Positions 26,294-35,789 of a stretch of 61,838 nt of DNA are shown piece after piece. Made by a program: the position numbers and the translations under genes. This stretch comes from Dechloromonas sp. (lineage in GTDB: Bacteria; Pseudomonadota; Gammaproteobacteria; Burkholderiales; Rhodocyclaceae), in contig JAQTXC010000012.1 of assembly GCA_028689015.1 (NCBI GenBank), positions 1,360 to 63,197 on the forward strand, read 5' to 3'. The notes below the pieces were generated by a model, which worked only from the letters and a program-made list of their open reading frames with translations, ran no database searches and was not told the origin of the DNA. Each line of letters starts with the position of its first letter. Position 1 is the first letter of the stretch.

Positions 26294-27259
26294 ATGAGAG
26301 ATTTGCTGGCAAAGCGGATTTTGGTGACGGGCGGCGCTGGCTTTCTTGGTTCGCACCTGTGTAAGGCCTTGCTGGAGCAAGGGCATGACGTTATTTGTGC
26401 TGATAATCTCTTCACCGGCGCCAAGGACAATATCCTGTCTCTGTACGATTATCGGCGCTTTGAGTTTCTACGCCATGATGTCACTTTTCCCCTGTTTGTC
26501 GAGGTGGATGAAATTTACAATCTCGCCTGCCCTGCATCGCCGGTGCACTACCAGCACGATTCTGTGCAGACAGTCAAAACCAGCGTTCAGGGTGCAATCA
26601 ACTTGCTCGGCCTGGCCAAGCGCGTTGGCGCCAAGATCATGCAGGCATCGACCAGCGAAGTTTACGGTGATCCGAAGCAGCATCCGCAGAATGAAGCCTA
26701 TTGGGGTCATGTCAATCCAATAGGCTTGCGCTCCTGTTACGATGAAGGCAAGCGCTGCGCTGAAACGCTGTTTTTTGACTACCACCGTCAAAGCAAAGTA
26801 CGCATCAAGGTGGCGCGTATCTTCAATACCTATGGTCCGAACATGCATCCCAATGATGGGCGGGTGGTGTCCAATTTCATCGTTCAGGCGCTTAACAACG
26901 AGCCGATTACCATTTATGGCGAAGGGCAGCAGACGCGCTCCTTCTGTTATGTCAGTGATTTGATCCAAGGTTTTCTGTCTTTGATGGAGACGCCGGATAG
27001 CTTTGTTGGCCCGGTGAACCTGGGTAACCCGGGAGAATTTACCATTCGTCAATTGGCGGAAGAGGTGATTGCTCTGACCGGTTCGCGTTCTGAATTGGTC
27101 TTCCGGCCGCTGCCCAGTGATGATCCTGTGCAGCGCTGTCCCGATATCACCCTGGCTCGCCAGGCGCTGAACTGGCAGCCCACCATTCAATTGCGTGAGG
27201 GCTTGATGAAAACCATCGCGTATTTCGACCACTTGCTGAAAGCGGGCCGCAAGGCATGA
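26294..27259 (+). CDS. uxs: UDP-glucuronate decarboxylase (UDP-xylose synthase)
   Basis: 321 residues from ATG 26294, with GGGAG 5 bases before it. Extended-SDR fold: [13 protein letters not shown] (9-21), the UXS-typical [13 protein letters not shown], a Ser/Thr in [10 protein letters not shown] and the catalytic pair in SCYDEGKR. Length and the CPASPVHYQ segment separate it from the larger ArnA decarboxylase and from UDP-glucose epimerases. It converts UDP-glucuronate to UDP-xylose in the cytosol, so xylose (or a derived sugar) is probably part of the polymer. No UDP-glucose dehydrogenase is in the window. The stop overlaps the next start (ATGA). Confidence 0.92.
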   Translation: MRDLLAKRILVTGGAGFLGSHLCKALLEQGHDVICADNLFTGAKDNILSLYDYRRFEFLRHDVTFPLFVEVDEIYNLACPASPVHYQHDSVQTVKTSVQGAINLLGLAKRVGAKIMQASTSEVYGDPKQHPQNEAYWGHVNPIGLRSCYDEGKRCAETLFFDYHRQSKVRIKVARIFNTYGPNMHPNDGRVVSNFIVQALNNEPITIYGEGQQTRSFCYVSDLIQGFLSLMETPDSFVGPVNLGNPGEFTIRQLAEEVIALTGSRSELVFRPLPSDDPVQRCPDITLARQALNWQPTIQLREGLMKTIAYFDHLLKAGRKA

Positions 27260-27813
27260 TTTGGCAACGCCTGCTGCTTGTCAGTGCGCTATTCTGGCTG
27301 GCGGTGTCGCCAGCCAGGGCTGCGGGTGAAGTCGATCAGTCCTCCTACGAGGCTGAGGATTTTGAGGTGCAAGAAGAAGGGCAGTTGTTTGATCATTCGC
27401 GTACCGGCCTGATGTATCGACGCAACGTCTATCAGGAGGGTGACAACATGACTTTCCTGTCGCAGCAGCCGAGTGTGCATAACGATACGACTGAGCGCCG
27501 GGCGTGGACGGTGCATATCTCGCACTGGGAGGTTTTTCCACCCAGTCAGGTCGTCGTCTATGTCAAGGACGACACCCCGTACCAGACCAGCCATTCGATG
27601 ATTGATCTGCAAGTGCGGATTGGACAGGCGGACAGGAATCGCAATTTTGTCATTGCCAACACCGTGCTGATTAAGGACATCCCGATTCAGAGCGGTTTGA
27701 CCCGGATTCCGGTCAATATCCACAACTACGCAGGTGATATATTTTCAGCCTTCATTCTCGGGGTCAGGCCGCGCATGGCCTATCATCCGATTGAATTTGG
27801 TGGCATTCGCTAA
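27256..27813 (+). CDS. Secreted protein of unknown function, coupled to UDP-xylose synthase
   Basis: 185 residues whose ATG overlaps the uxs stop. A clear signal peptide ([17 protein letters not shown]) is followed by about 160 residues predicted to be mainly beta, with aromatic patches such as [20 protein letters not shown] and [19 protein letters not shown]. No Cys, lipobox or membrane segment follows the signal, so it is probably a soluble periplasmic protein. I do not recognise the family. Tight coupling to a nucleotide-sugar enzyme suggests a job in handling the xylose-containing polymer. Confidence 0.75.
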   Translation: MIWQRLLLVSALFWLAVSPARAAGEVDQSSYEAEDFEVQEEGQLFDHSRTGLMYRRNVYQEGDNMTFLSQQPSVHNDTTERRAWTVHISHWEVFPPSQVVVYVKDDTPYQTSHSMIDLQVRIGQADRNRNFVIANTVLIKDIPIQSGLTRIPVNIHNYAGDIFSAFILGVRPRMAYHPIEFGGIR

Positions 27814-27921
27814 CCGTTTGTTCGGGGAAAATGTTAATTTCCGGCAGGGCTGCGGATGGCGGTCATGGAATCTGTGGATGTTTGACGCTATCTGGTGGCG
27901 TTTTTAACGATGGAGTGAGCG

Positions 27922-29742
27922 GTGTACAACGAATTCTTCGGTTTTGAGCGGGCACCGTTCAACAATACCCCCGACCCTGCCTTCTTTTTCGCTAGTCCGA
28001 GTCATCGTCAAGCGCTGGCGACCATGGTATATGGCGTGGAGCAGGGCAAGGGATTCGTCATGCTGACTGGCGAAGTTGGCATGGGTAAGACCTTGTTGCG
28101 CCAGACGTTGAAGAAAGAGCTGGGCGATAGCTGTGTCGTTATCGAAATTGAAAATCCCTGGAGTTCCCCGGAAGAAGTGCTGAGTGCCATTCGCATGTGC
28201 GTCAACGTGCCGGGCGCAGAAAACAATGCCTTGTTCGATGGTTTGCGCGAGCGTTTGCTCAGCGTTACGCAGCAGGGTAAACGGGTGGTGTTGATCATCG
28301 ATGAGGCACATCAGATGTCAGAACGGATGATCGAAGGCATCCGTTTGTTGTCGAACGTCGAAACGACGACTGAGAAGCTGTTGCAGATCATCTTCATCGG
28401 GCAAAACGAGTTGGCTGACATGCTGGGCCGCTACTCGATGCGCCAGATTCAGCAACGTCTTTATTTGAGCCACCACCTAGAGGCGTTCGATCTCGAAAAT
28501 ACCATTGGTTATGTTCGTCACCGGGTTGGTGTGGTGGGCGGCGCGCCGGATTTGTTTGATGCGGCGGCCTTGCAATTGCTACATCGTGAAAGTCAGGGCA
28601 CCCCGCGCGTGATCAATCAACTCTGCGAGAGCGCGCTGTTGTTCGCCATGGGGCGCGATAGCCACCGCGTTGGCTTGGCTGATATGCGTGAAGCGGTCAA
28701 TGCACTGCGTCGCTGGCGGCAACCTGAGGGCCGGCCATTGGCCGCCCCAAGGTCACCTGCGCCCAATGAGGTTCGCTACGCGGCAGCGCGCGGGACAATG
28801 CCGGATGAAGATAGTCTGCTTGGCGCAGATCCAGCCGCTCAATCCTTGCCTTTTGATTTGCCACCGAAGATGGTGCAAAGTGTGGCCAAGTCTGCAACGC
28901 CTGTTACTGAGGGCTTGCCGTTTGCCTTGCCAATTTCGCCAGTTGCTGCTCCGCCAGCGCAGGCACGGCCCAATCCGCTCGCAGGCCTAGAGGCCAGAGG
29001 GGCAGGGGCGATGCGCTATAAAACGCCGATGCTGCTGCTTGGTGCCGTGCTGCTGGGTGCGGGTCTGGCTTGGTATTTTACTCAAGCTGGCTCGGCGACG
29101 AGCAAGGCGGCTGCGACGAATCCTCCTCCTGTGTCATCGTCAAGTCAGATGCCGCCGTCGGGGGATCGTTTTTCACTGGGCTTGTCGATGGCCACTTCAT
29201 TGGGTGGCATGACAGCACCCGCCGGTGTTGTTCAGGCGCCGCCGTCAGTCGCACCTCCTGTAACGATGTCAGCTGCAAATGTGGCGCCGCCGGGTGATAT
29301 TAAACTGCCGGAGATCGCGAATGTTCGGGTGGTGACGATACCAAGGGAGGGGGGCGTCGCGCGACTGGGTTCGGAGTTGTTTGGTTTGTGGAATGAAAGC
29401 GCCCGTGACTTGATCGGGGCAGCCAACCCCGATTTGAAGGGCCGTATCGACGACCTGGCGGGAGGTAGTCTGATCAAGGTGCCGGCGATCAAACGCGAAG
29501 GTTTGATCGTCCAGGCAGCCAATGGCGCTTATTACATTTATTACGGTGCATTCCCTGGGCAGGAAGAGGCGAAAATGGAGCTTGATGCAGTCAAGCGCCT
29601 GTGGGCCGCCAGCCAGATGACGCAGGAAAAGTCACGGTCGACGTCGATTTATCGGGTTTTTGTCGGAGGATTTTCCAGTCGGGCGGAGGCGGTGGCTGCC
29701 CTTGATTCCTTGTGGTTCAAACATTTGCCATCCCTGAACTAA
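27922..29742 (+). CDS. ExeA/GspA-like AAA ATPase with membrane helix and C-terminal SPOR domain
   Basis: 606 residues from GTG 27922 (GGAG upstream). The ExeA-type start MYNEFFGFERAPFNNTPDP is followed by Walker A GEVGMGKT (50-57), Walker B VVLIIDEAHQ (about 125-134) and a sensor region to about residue 275. A Pro/Ala-rich linker, one membrane helix (about 369-387), a second linker and a SPOR-like domain (about 525-606, YYIYYGAFPGQEEAKMEL and YRVFVGGFSS) complete it. Related ATPases without or with other tails accompany exosortase-type exopolysaccharide loci. The topology puts the ATPase in the cytosol and the SPOR domain at denuded peptidoglycan in the periplasm. Confidence 0.85.
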   Translation: MYNEFFGFERAPFNNTPDPAFFFASPSHRQALATMVYGVEQGKGFVMLTGEVGMGKTLLRQTLKKELGDSCVVIEIENPWSSPEEVLSAIRMCVNVPGAENNALFDGLRERLLSVTQQGKRVVLIIDEAHQMSERMIEGIRLLSNVETTTEKLLQIIFIGQNELADMLGRYSMRQIQQRLYLSHHLEAFDLENTIGYVRHRVGVVGGAPDLFDAAALQLLHRESQGTPRVINQLCESALLFAMGRDSHRVGLADMREAVNALRRWRQPEGRPLAAPRSPAPNEVRYAAARGTMPDEDSLLGADPAAQSLPFDLPPKMVQSVAKSATPVTEGLPFALPISPVAAPPAQARPNPLAGLEARGAGAMRYKTPMLLLGAVLLGAGLAWYFTQAGSATSKAAATNPPPVSSSSQMPPSGDRFSLGLSMATSLGGMTAPAGVVQAPPSVAPPVTMSAANVAPPGDIKLPEIANVRVVTIPREGGVARLGSELFGLWNESARDLIGAANPDLKGRIDDLAGGSLIKVPAIKREGLIVQAANGAYYIYYGAFPGQEEAKMELDAVKRLWAASQMTQEKSRSTSIYRVFVGGFSSRAEAVAALDSLWFKHLPSLN

Positions 29743-29789
29743 GGGGTTTTTCGCCTGACTAGCGAGCTTGTTGGATTGCAAGGGATAGT

Positions 29790-31691
29790 ATGTGCGGCAT
29801 TTTTGGGGTCAAGGGTTTTGGTGGAGACCGGCTTGAGGTAGCGCGTGTCGCGCTGCACACCCTCACTCATCGTGGCCCCGATCAGTGGGGTGAGCATGTG
29901 GCCGATGGGGTTTATCTTGGTCATCGCCGCCTCAGCATCCGGGATCTCTCGGAGGCCGGTCGGCAGCCGTTTGTCGATGCGGCGAGCGGCGTGGCGGTCA
30001 TTGTCAACGGCGAAATCTGGAATGATGCGGCCTTGCGTCGTGAGTTGGGCGAGGCACGCTTTCGCGGTCATTCCGATTGCGAAGTGTTCTTGCACGGCTA
30101 TCTGACCTGGGGATTGGCTGGCTTGCTCGAACGACTGGATGGCTTTTTCGCGGCGGCCATTCATGATCCACGCAGTGACACTTTGCATCTGGTCAAAGAT
30201 CGCTTCGGTAAAAAACCGCTTTACTACGCTCATCACGAAGGGACTTGGGTTTTTGCGTCGGAAGCCAAGGCCATCCTGAGTTATCTCCCGGCATGCCGGG
30301 TTTTCGATCTGTCGGCCATTCAGCACTGGTTGTGTTACCGCGGCTCTTTACAGGCCGATACGATATTCAAGGGAATTAATCGAGTCCCTCAGGGGGCTGC
30401 TTTATCACTGTCCAGTGATGGGCGTTGCCAGCAGTTGCGTTATTTCCAGTTCGAGAAGATGGTTCATTCCGCGTATCCTGCGGCGGTCACCTCGGAAGAA
30501 GCGCTGGATGCGCAAGTCGAATCCCTGCTGGGGGCTGCGATTGGCAAGCGCTTCCTATCCGATGTGCCCGTGGGGATACAGCTGAGCGGTGGTGTCGATT
30601 CATCGCTGGTTGCGGTGCTGGCGAAAGAACAGCAGGGTAAGGCATTGGATGCCTATACCGTGGTTTTTCCCGATGCGGCCGATCGGGACTTTGATGAATC
30701 GGCGGGGGCGCGGCAGGTCGCGCAGTATTGTGGCTTCCGGCATCATGAGTTGCCGGTCAATAACGCTTCAATCAGCGAGGCCTTTGCCGATGTGGTCTGG
30801 CTGTTTGATGGCATGCTCGATATTCCGAATGCCATTCCTATTTATCTGCTGGCCAAGGCCGCCAAAAAAGACGTTTCAGTCCTGTTGACCGGGGAAGGGG
30901 CGGATGAACTGTTTGGGGGTTACAACAAGTTTACCTGGGCGCCCAGGCTGGCGGCGCGTCAGCCTGGTTGGGCGCGTTTTGTACCCCATGGTTTTTTTGA
31001 AAAGCTACCGCTGCCACTGGCTGTGCAGCATCGTGTGCGAAGCCTCTATCTCAACAAAAATTACGCCGGCCAGCCGGATCGCTTGTTGCGAGATTTGAAT
31101 AGTTTTATTTCCCATGAATCCGTGGCGCGGCTGTTGGGCGCACGCTGGCGTGACCCGCTGCAGGGTATGGATATGGATGCCCTGCATGCCCTGCCCTTTG
31201 CCAAGCAGTTGCAGGTGGTCGACCAATTGACCTATCTGAATTTCCTGCTCGAGCGCCAGGATAAAGCCTCGATGGGCATGGCCATGGAGGCCCGTTTGCC
31301 CTTTCTTGATTATGATCTGGTTAAAGCCATCTCCCCTCTGCCGAGCCACTGCTTGTTCGATCACAAAATGCTGAAAAAGCCGCTGAAGCGCATGTTGGCC
31401 CGGCGTTTGGGAGATGAGTTTGCCTACCGCACAAAATGTGGATTCAGCTTGCCCATTGCTTCTTGGTTGCATGATTCAAAAGGTTTGGGGCGGTACGTTG
31501 AACAGGCTTTGTCGGCTGATTTTATGCTGTGGAATTATTTCGACCGGGATCGTTTCCTGGCCTATATCGGCGGGCAGACGTTCAGCTTGCGACAACTGAG
31601 TTATAGCGATGACGAGGCAATCTGGTTCCGCTGGTTTCTTGCTGTGCTCGCTGTTGCACAAGAACGTTTCGCCATCGCCAGTGCTGAATAA
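29790..31691 (+). CDS. asnB: Glutamine-hydrolysing asparagine-synthase-family amidotransferase
   Basis: 633 residues, AAGGGAT before the ATG. N-terminal class II glutaminase with the nucleophile Cys2 (MCGIFGVKGF), THRGPDQWG, GHRRLSI and NGEIWN; C-terminal synthetase with the P-loop LSGGVDSSLV and TGEGADELFGGY. All catalytic residues are visible, so glutamine-dependent amide synthesis is expected. In polysaccharide loci such proteins are thought to amidate uronic acids or amino-acid substituents rather than make free asparagine. The flippase gene follows after 9 bases. Confidence 0.9.
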   Translation: MCGIFGVKGFGGDRLEVARVALHTLTHRGPDQWGEHVADGVYLGHRRLSIRDLSEAGRQPFVDAASGVAVIVNGEIWNDAALRRELGEARFRGHSDCEVFLHGYLTWGLAGLLERLDGFFAAAIHDPRSDTLHLVKDRFGKKPLYYAHHEGTWVFASEAKAILSYLPACRVFDLSAIQHWLCYRGSLQADTIFKGINRVPQGAALSLSSDGRCQQLRYFQFEKMVHSAYPAAVTSEEALDAQVESLLGAAIGKRFLSDVPVGIQLSGGVDSSLVAVLAKEQQGKALDAYTVVFPDAADRDFDESAGARQVAQYCGFRHHELPVNNASISEAFADVVWLFDGMLDIPNAIPIYLLAKAAKKDVSVLLTGEGADELFGGYNKFTWAPRLAARQPGWARFVPHGFFEKLPLPLAVQHRVRSLYLNKNYAGQPDRLLRDLNSFISHESVARLLGARWRDPLQGMDMDALHALPFAKQLQVVDQLTYLNFLLERQDKASMGMAMEARLPFLDYDLVKAISPLPSHCLFDHKMLKKPLKRMLARRLGDEFAYRTKCGFSLPIASWLHDSKGLGRYVEQALSADFMLWNYFDRDRFLAYIGGQTFSLRQLSYSDDEAIWFRWFLAVLAVAQERFAIASAE

Positions 31692-31700
31692 GGACACCGT

Positions 31701-33185
31701 GTGCAAGGGAATCTAGCTCGTACTTCCATTCATGGTGTGGCCTGGACCTTGTTGCGTGTGCTGGGACAAACCGGGATTGGTTTCGGGGTGGGTATTTATT
31801 TGGCCCGAACCCTGGAGATCCAGGATTTCGGCTTGATGGCGATTGCAATGAGCCTGATTGGTTTGTCCGAACTGATCTCTGGCTTGGGCGTGGAAGCATC
31901 GCTGATCCAGCGTCAAGTCTTGTCCTCGCGCCACTTGTCCGTCGCCTTCTCGATGTCCTTGATCATGGCGGCGGTACTGTTTATCTTTTTTGCCCTGCTG
32001 GGTTGGCCGCTGGCCAAGTTCTTCAACCAGCCCGAGTTGGCCTGGATGCTGCCAGTCCTCGGCCTGGGGCAGTGCTTTGCGACGGCTGGGATGGTGCCAC
32101 GCGCGATCTTGCGACGACGTTTTGATTACAAGCTGCTGTCAAAAATTGAAATCAGTGCTTATTTCCTGGGTTACGCGCTGACCAGTGTGATTTTGGCGAC
32201 GCTCGGTTTTGGCGTGTGGAGCATGGTGTTGGCCACGGTACTGTGGTTTTTTCTATCCTGTGTGCTTTTATTTCGGGCAGCCAAGGCGGGTTTGCGGCTG
32301 GCCTGGTTTGCCAGCGAGGCCAGGGAGTTGCTGAATTTTGGCGTTTTGATTACGGCCAAAAGCGTCATCAATTATCTGGCGGTTTCCTCCAGTGATTTCA
32401 TGATTGGCAAGTTCCTGGGGGCGATGGGTTTGGGGTTGTACTCAAGGGCGCATCAATTGGCCTATTTGCCGTTGCAAAAGATTGCATCGGTGTTCTCGTC
32501 AGTGATGTTTCCGATTTATGCCAGTGTTCAGAATGATCACCGTCGCCTTACCGAGGCTTATCTTAAAACGGTCGCTGCGGTGAGTCTGCTGACCATTCCA
32601 CCACTAGCCGTGACGGCAATGGCTTCCGAGTTGGTGGTGGGTGGTTTGTACGGTAGCAAGTGGCTGCCGGCTGCACCAATTTTCTCGGTGCTCTGCCTTG
32701 CCGGGATGCTGGTGTGCATTTTGCATTTGGCCGGTGCGCTGGTTGAGGCGACAGATAACGTTCTGTCGGAAATCAAGTGTCAGGCGATGTACTTCGTTAT
32801 TCTGCTCGTCGGTTTCTCCATCGCAGTGCAATACAGTTTGCTTGCGGTGGCCTGGGTCGTGGTGACCGGCGCCTTGTTTCTTTATCTTGCGATGGGCCAC
32901 CTGGCGCTGAGGATCCTGAAGGCGCGCTGGGCTGATTTCTTTTTGGCGCAACTGCTGGGTGTGGTCATCGCGTTGGTCATGGCTGCCGTGACTGCTCTCA
33001 TTCTTCCCTGGCTGGCCGGTTGGGGTGGGGCAAGATCGGCACAACTGGCGATTCTCATCGCCTTTTCAGTGGTTTTCTATCTGGCGGCGCTCTGGCTTGT
33101 TCCTGATCGTTGGGTCTTTGGGGCTAAGCAGTTGATTGTTGCCAAAATCCTGAAGCGTCGCGCTGCGGCGAATGAGGCCGCTTGA
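31701..33185 (+). CDS. wzx: Wzx-type polysaccharide flippase (MOP superfamily)
   Basis: 494 residues from GTG 31701 (AAGGA upstream). Hydrophobic throughout with about 14 membrane segments. The N-terminus ARTSIHGVAWTLLRVLGQTG and SRAHQLAYLPLQKIASVFSSVMFPIY are typical of the lipopolysaccharide-biosynthesis flippases of the WzxC/TuaB branch. It should translocate the undecaprenyl-linked repeat unit to the periplasmic face. Its stop shares a base with the deacetylase start. Confidence 0.9.
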   Translation: MQGNLARTSIHGVAWTLLRVLGQTGIGFGVGIYLARTLEIQDFGLMAIAMSLIGLSELISGLGVEASLIQRQVLSSRHLSVAFSMSLIMAAVLFIFFALLGWPLAKFFNQPELAWMLPVLGLGQCFATAGMVPRAILRRRFDYKLLSKIEISAYFLGYALTSVILATLGFGVWSMVLATVLWFFLSCVLLFRAAKAGLRLAWFASEARELLNFGVLITAKSVINYLAVSSSDFMIGKFLGAMGLGLYSRAHQLAYLPLQKIASVFSSVMFPIYASVQNDHRRLTEAYLKTVAAVSLLTIPPLAVTAMASELVVGGLYGSKWLPAAPIFSVLCLAGMLVCILHLAGALVEATDNVLSEIKCQAMYFVILLVGFSIAVQYSLLAVAWVVVTGALFLYLAMGHLALRILKARWADFFLAQLLGVVIALVMAAVTALILPWLAGWGGARSAQLAILIAFSVVFYLAALWLVPDRWVFGAKQLIVAKILKRRAAANEAA

Positions 33186-34147
33186 TGTCGCGCCTGCTCG
33201 CCAAGCTCGCTCCGATTTTGCCTGCAGTCGCCAGCCTCTTTCGCTGGGTCAATCGGCAACGGGTTGGGGTACTGATGTACCACGGGGTCTTGCCCGCCGA
33301 CGAGGCGCTGGCCAAAGATGATTGGCTGCAGGTGACCTGTGATGAATTCGCCGCACAAATGGCTTTTTTGCAGCGACATTACACGCCACTGCCCTTGCGT
33401 GATGTACTGAATCCCGCCACTCGTCTGCCTTTGAGCAAGCCGGCCGTGGTGATTACCTTTGATGATGGCTACGCCAATAATTTTCATCATGCCTTGCCGA
33501 TTCTGCAGCACTACGGCATTCCGGCCACGATATTTCTGACCACCTCTCATATCGGCACCGATCGTTTCTTCTGGTGGGACCGCTTGCGCTTATCGATGCA
33601 GGCAGGCGGACGATGTGTGCCTGCCGCCTGGGCGGCATCTCTCAAACGATTGCCGGCGGCATCAATCGATGCAGCAGTGGACCTGATGTTGCGGGAGCAG
33701 AGCATCGATCCGCTGCCAGGCGATGCCGCGCCAGGCGCCTATCGTTGTCTCACGGTCGACGAGCTCCAAACCATGAAAAATAGCGGTTTGGTTGACTTTG
33801 GCTCGCATACGGCCGGGCATGAAATTATTGAGCACCTTTCTGATGCCGATTTGCTGGGTACGCTGGCTCAGGCCAGTCGTGATTTGCAGGCTTGGGGTTG
33901 TCGTACCGACTTGTTTGCTGCCCCCAATGGGGATTATCAGGATCGCCAGATTGCCTTGCTGCAGCAAGCTGGGATTGGTGCCTGCGTATCAACGCAAGAG
34001 GGGTTGTGGTCGCCGACAGCGAATCGCTATCGAATCCCGCGTTTTGGCATTGGCCGTGGCATGTCGCCGGCCCGTTTTGCGCTCAAGCTTTCGGGGGCTG
34101 AAAGCTTATTAGCCCGCTGGCGTCGGTCACGGCAAGGCGGCTACTAA
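33185..34147 (+). CDS. Polysaccharide deacetylase (NodB domain)
   Basis: 320 residues from ATG 33185, overlapping the wzx stop (TGATG). NodB motif 1 VVITFDDGYANNF supplies the catalytic base and metal Asp; motif 2 is SHTAGHEI with the H-x3-H zinc ligands. There is no convincing signal peptide, only a mildly hydrophobic N-terminus, so it may act on lipid-linked units in the cytosol or be poorly exported. It would remove N- or O-acetyl groups from a sugar of the repeat. The 3' end overlaps the convergent acyltransferase gene by 4 bases, where the two halves of the locus meet. Confidence 0.9.
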   Translation: MSRLLAKLAPILPAVASLFRWVNRQRVGVLMYHGVLPADEALAKDDWLQVTCDEFAAQMAFLQRHYTPLPLRDVLNPATRLPLSKPAVVITFDDGYANNFHHALPILQHYGIPATIFLTTSHIGTDRFFWWDRLRLSMQAGGRCVPAAWAASLKRLPAASIDAAVDLMLREQSIDPLPGDAAPGAYRCLTVDELQTMKNSGLVDFGSHTAGHEIIEHLSDADLLGTLAQASRDLQAWGCRTDLFAAPNGDYQDRQIALLQQAGIGACVSTQEGLWSPTANRYRIPRFGIGRGMSPARFALKLSGAESLLARWRRSRQGGY

Positions 34148-35265
34148 GCGTCGGCGCTGGTTTGGCGGCTGGCCCGCCAGCGTTTTAGCGCATCACGCAG
34201 GGTCAATGCTTGCAGCCAGAGCTTGCCGCGCCAGCCTCGGGCCCAGACAGGGTTCTGGTCATGACGCTCGCTGGTAGTCCACGAGTACTTGTACTTTTCA
34301 GTACCGCACAGGAAGTCATATTCGCTTTCACCGCCGGTAATGCAGTGCTCAACGATGTAGGCGATCAGTTGCCGTCCCGGACTGAATTTCGACCAGTCGT
34401 TATTGAGGGCATGCTGATAATCGAAAAACTTATTGCCGTGATGAAAGCCGTAGACCGTGGCAATCGTCTGCTCACCTACCCGGAGGCGGTACAGCCCCAG
34501 CCAGCCCCGATCGAGTGCGCGTTGAGCAAAGGCGCGATGGAAGGCGAGAAATTGCGCATCTTCAAATGGGGTGTACGTTTGTTTGTCCGACCAGCGTTGC
34601 TGGTGTTGTTCGATTAGGCACTCCAGCGCGGCGCCTAGTTGGCTGGCTTCAGTGATGCGTTCATAGAAAACCTGTCCAGGGTTCTCGCGATTCAATACGT
34701 TCTGCAAATAACGCAGGCCCTTGCTGCGCATGTGACTGCTCAGGCGCGTTTTCTGAAAGTGTGCCCAGTCGTTAATGCCGGCGAACGGGATATAAGGGCA
34801 GGGGGTGCTGGCGCGTTGCAAACCGGGGCCAAAGCGTCGGTGCAAGGCGTCAGGCAATGCCGAGTCGCCGTCCAGTCCATCAAGCACCAAGATGTCCCAA
34901 GCGGCCTGCGTGCTGCTGAGGAAGTCGGCCAGGCAGGCACTGATGGCGGCTTGTTCTGTGTCGTGGGCGATGATGTCGAGGTGATCAGCCTGGGTCAGCC
35001 CGCTGCCAATGAAGCGGATCTGCCACAAGGGTCCGCGGCGGTCTCGTACCCAAGGCGCCAGGCCGCACAACTGCCCTTGCGCATCACGGATGGTGACTAT
35101 CCAGGGGTGGAGATTGAAGTTCGTCAGCCAGTGAGTTGCCCATTCCCACTCGAGAAATATGCTGCGGCGAGGTGTCTTGGCAAGCAAGCCTTCCCAGTCA
35201 GCTTGCAATGCGGCAAGCGCCTGCTGATCGGTGACAAGTGTGGCGCGTAGGGTTGAGGGGGTCAT
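34144..35265 (-). CDS. CelD/BcsL-family GNAT-fold acyltransferase
   Basis: 373 residues. The twin-GNAT FemAB-like organisation is visible: N-terminal RSIFLEWEWATHWL, and the C-terminal half with IATVYGFHHGNKFFDYQHAL, SPGRQLIAYIVEHCI and YDFLCGTEKYKYSW, which is typical of the CelD/BcsL group linked to cellulose and exopolysaccharide synthesis. Expected to acylate or aminoacylate a sugar. It ends a minus-strand series of genes coupled by ATGA overlaps. Confidence 0.85.
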   Translation of the reverse strand: MTPSTLRATLVTDQQALAALQADWEGLLAKTPRRSIFLEWEWATHWLTNFNLHPWIVTIRDAQGQLCGLAPWVRDRRGPLWQIRFIGSGLTQADHLDIIAHDTEQAAISACLADFLSSTQAAWDILVLDGLDGDSALPDALHRRFGPGLQRASTPCPYIPFAGINDWAHFQKTRLSSHMRSKGLRYLQNVLNRENPGQVFYERITEASQLGAALECLIEQHQQRWSDKQTYTPFEDAQFLAFHRAFAQRALDRGWLGLYRLRVGEQTIATVYGFHHGNKFFDYQHALNNDWSKFSPGRQLIAYIVEHCITGGESEYDFLCGTEKYKYSWTTSERHDQNPVWARGWRGKLWLQALTLRDALKRWRASRQTSADA

Positions 35266-35789
35266 GCGGACACCGGGCGCTGGCCAATGACGCGTGCCGG
35301 GTTGCCGGCGGCAATGGCGCGCGCCGGGATGTCACGGGTGACGACGGCGCCGGCGCCAATGATGGCCTCTTCGCCGATGTTCACCCCTTTCAGGATGACG
35401 ACATTGCAGGCGATCCAGGCGCTGCGGCCGATCCGGGTCGGGCGGCGCTGTTCTTCTCCCAAACCGTTGGGGTGAAAATCGCGATCCATGATGCTGCATC
35501 CCCAGGAAATCATCACGTCGTCCTCGATGGTGAGTGACACACCGCAGTGGATTTGCGCATGGTCGCCAATTTGCACCCGCTCGCCGATATGAAGGTGGGC
35601 GGCTTGCTGTGCCGTACCTTCACAGCTCAGCTTGGCGTGCGGCCAGAAGAGGCTGCGCTGACCGATGGATATTGTCCCGTAACGGCGGTAGACCGCGAGC
35701 GGCCCCCGTTGGGCGATTAGTGCGGGTCGTGCGAAGTAGCGCAGGCTGGTTAGCCAGCCCCGCAGATAATAAAAATATTTGCTGATCAT
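35262..35789 (-). CDS. Left-handed beta-helix O-acyltransferase (hexapeptide repeat)
   Basis: 175 residues. Hexapeptide repeats run through IGERVQIGDHAQIHCGV, TIEDDVMISWGCSIMD and VNIGEEAIIGAGAVVTRDI, and the C-terminus has AAGNPARVIGQRP, the WcaF/maltose-acetyltransferase type ending. The catalytic His is probably within DRDFHPNG. It should O-acetylate a sugar using acetyl-CoA. Both ends overlap neighbours by 4 bases (ATGA). Confidence 0.9.
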   Translation of the reverse strand: MISKYFYYLRGWLTSLRYFARPALIAQRGPLAVYRRYGTISIGQRSLFWPHAKLSCEGTAQQAAHLHIGERVQIGDHAQIHCGVSLTIEDDVMISWGCSIMDRDFHPNGLGEEQRRPTRIGRSAWIACNVVILKGVNIGEEAIIGAGAVVTRDIPARAIAAGNPARVIGQRPVSA

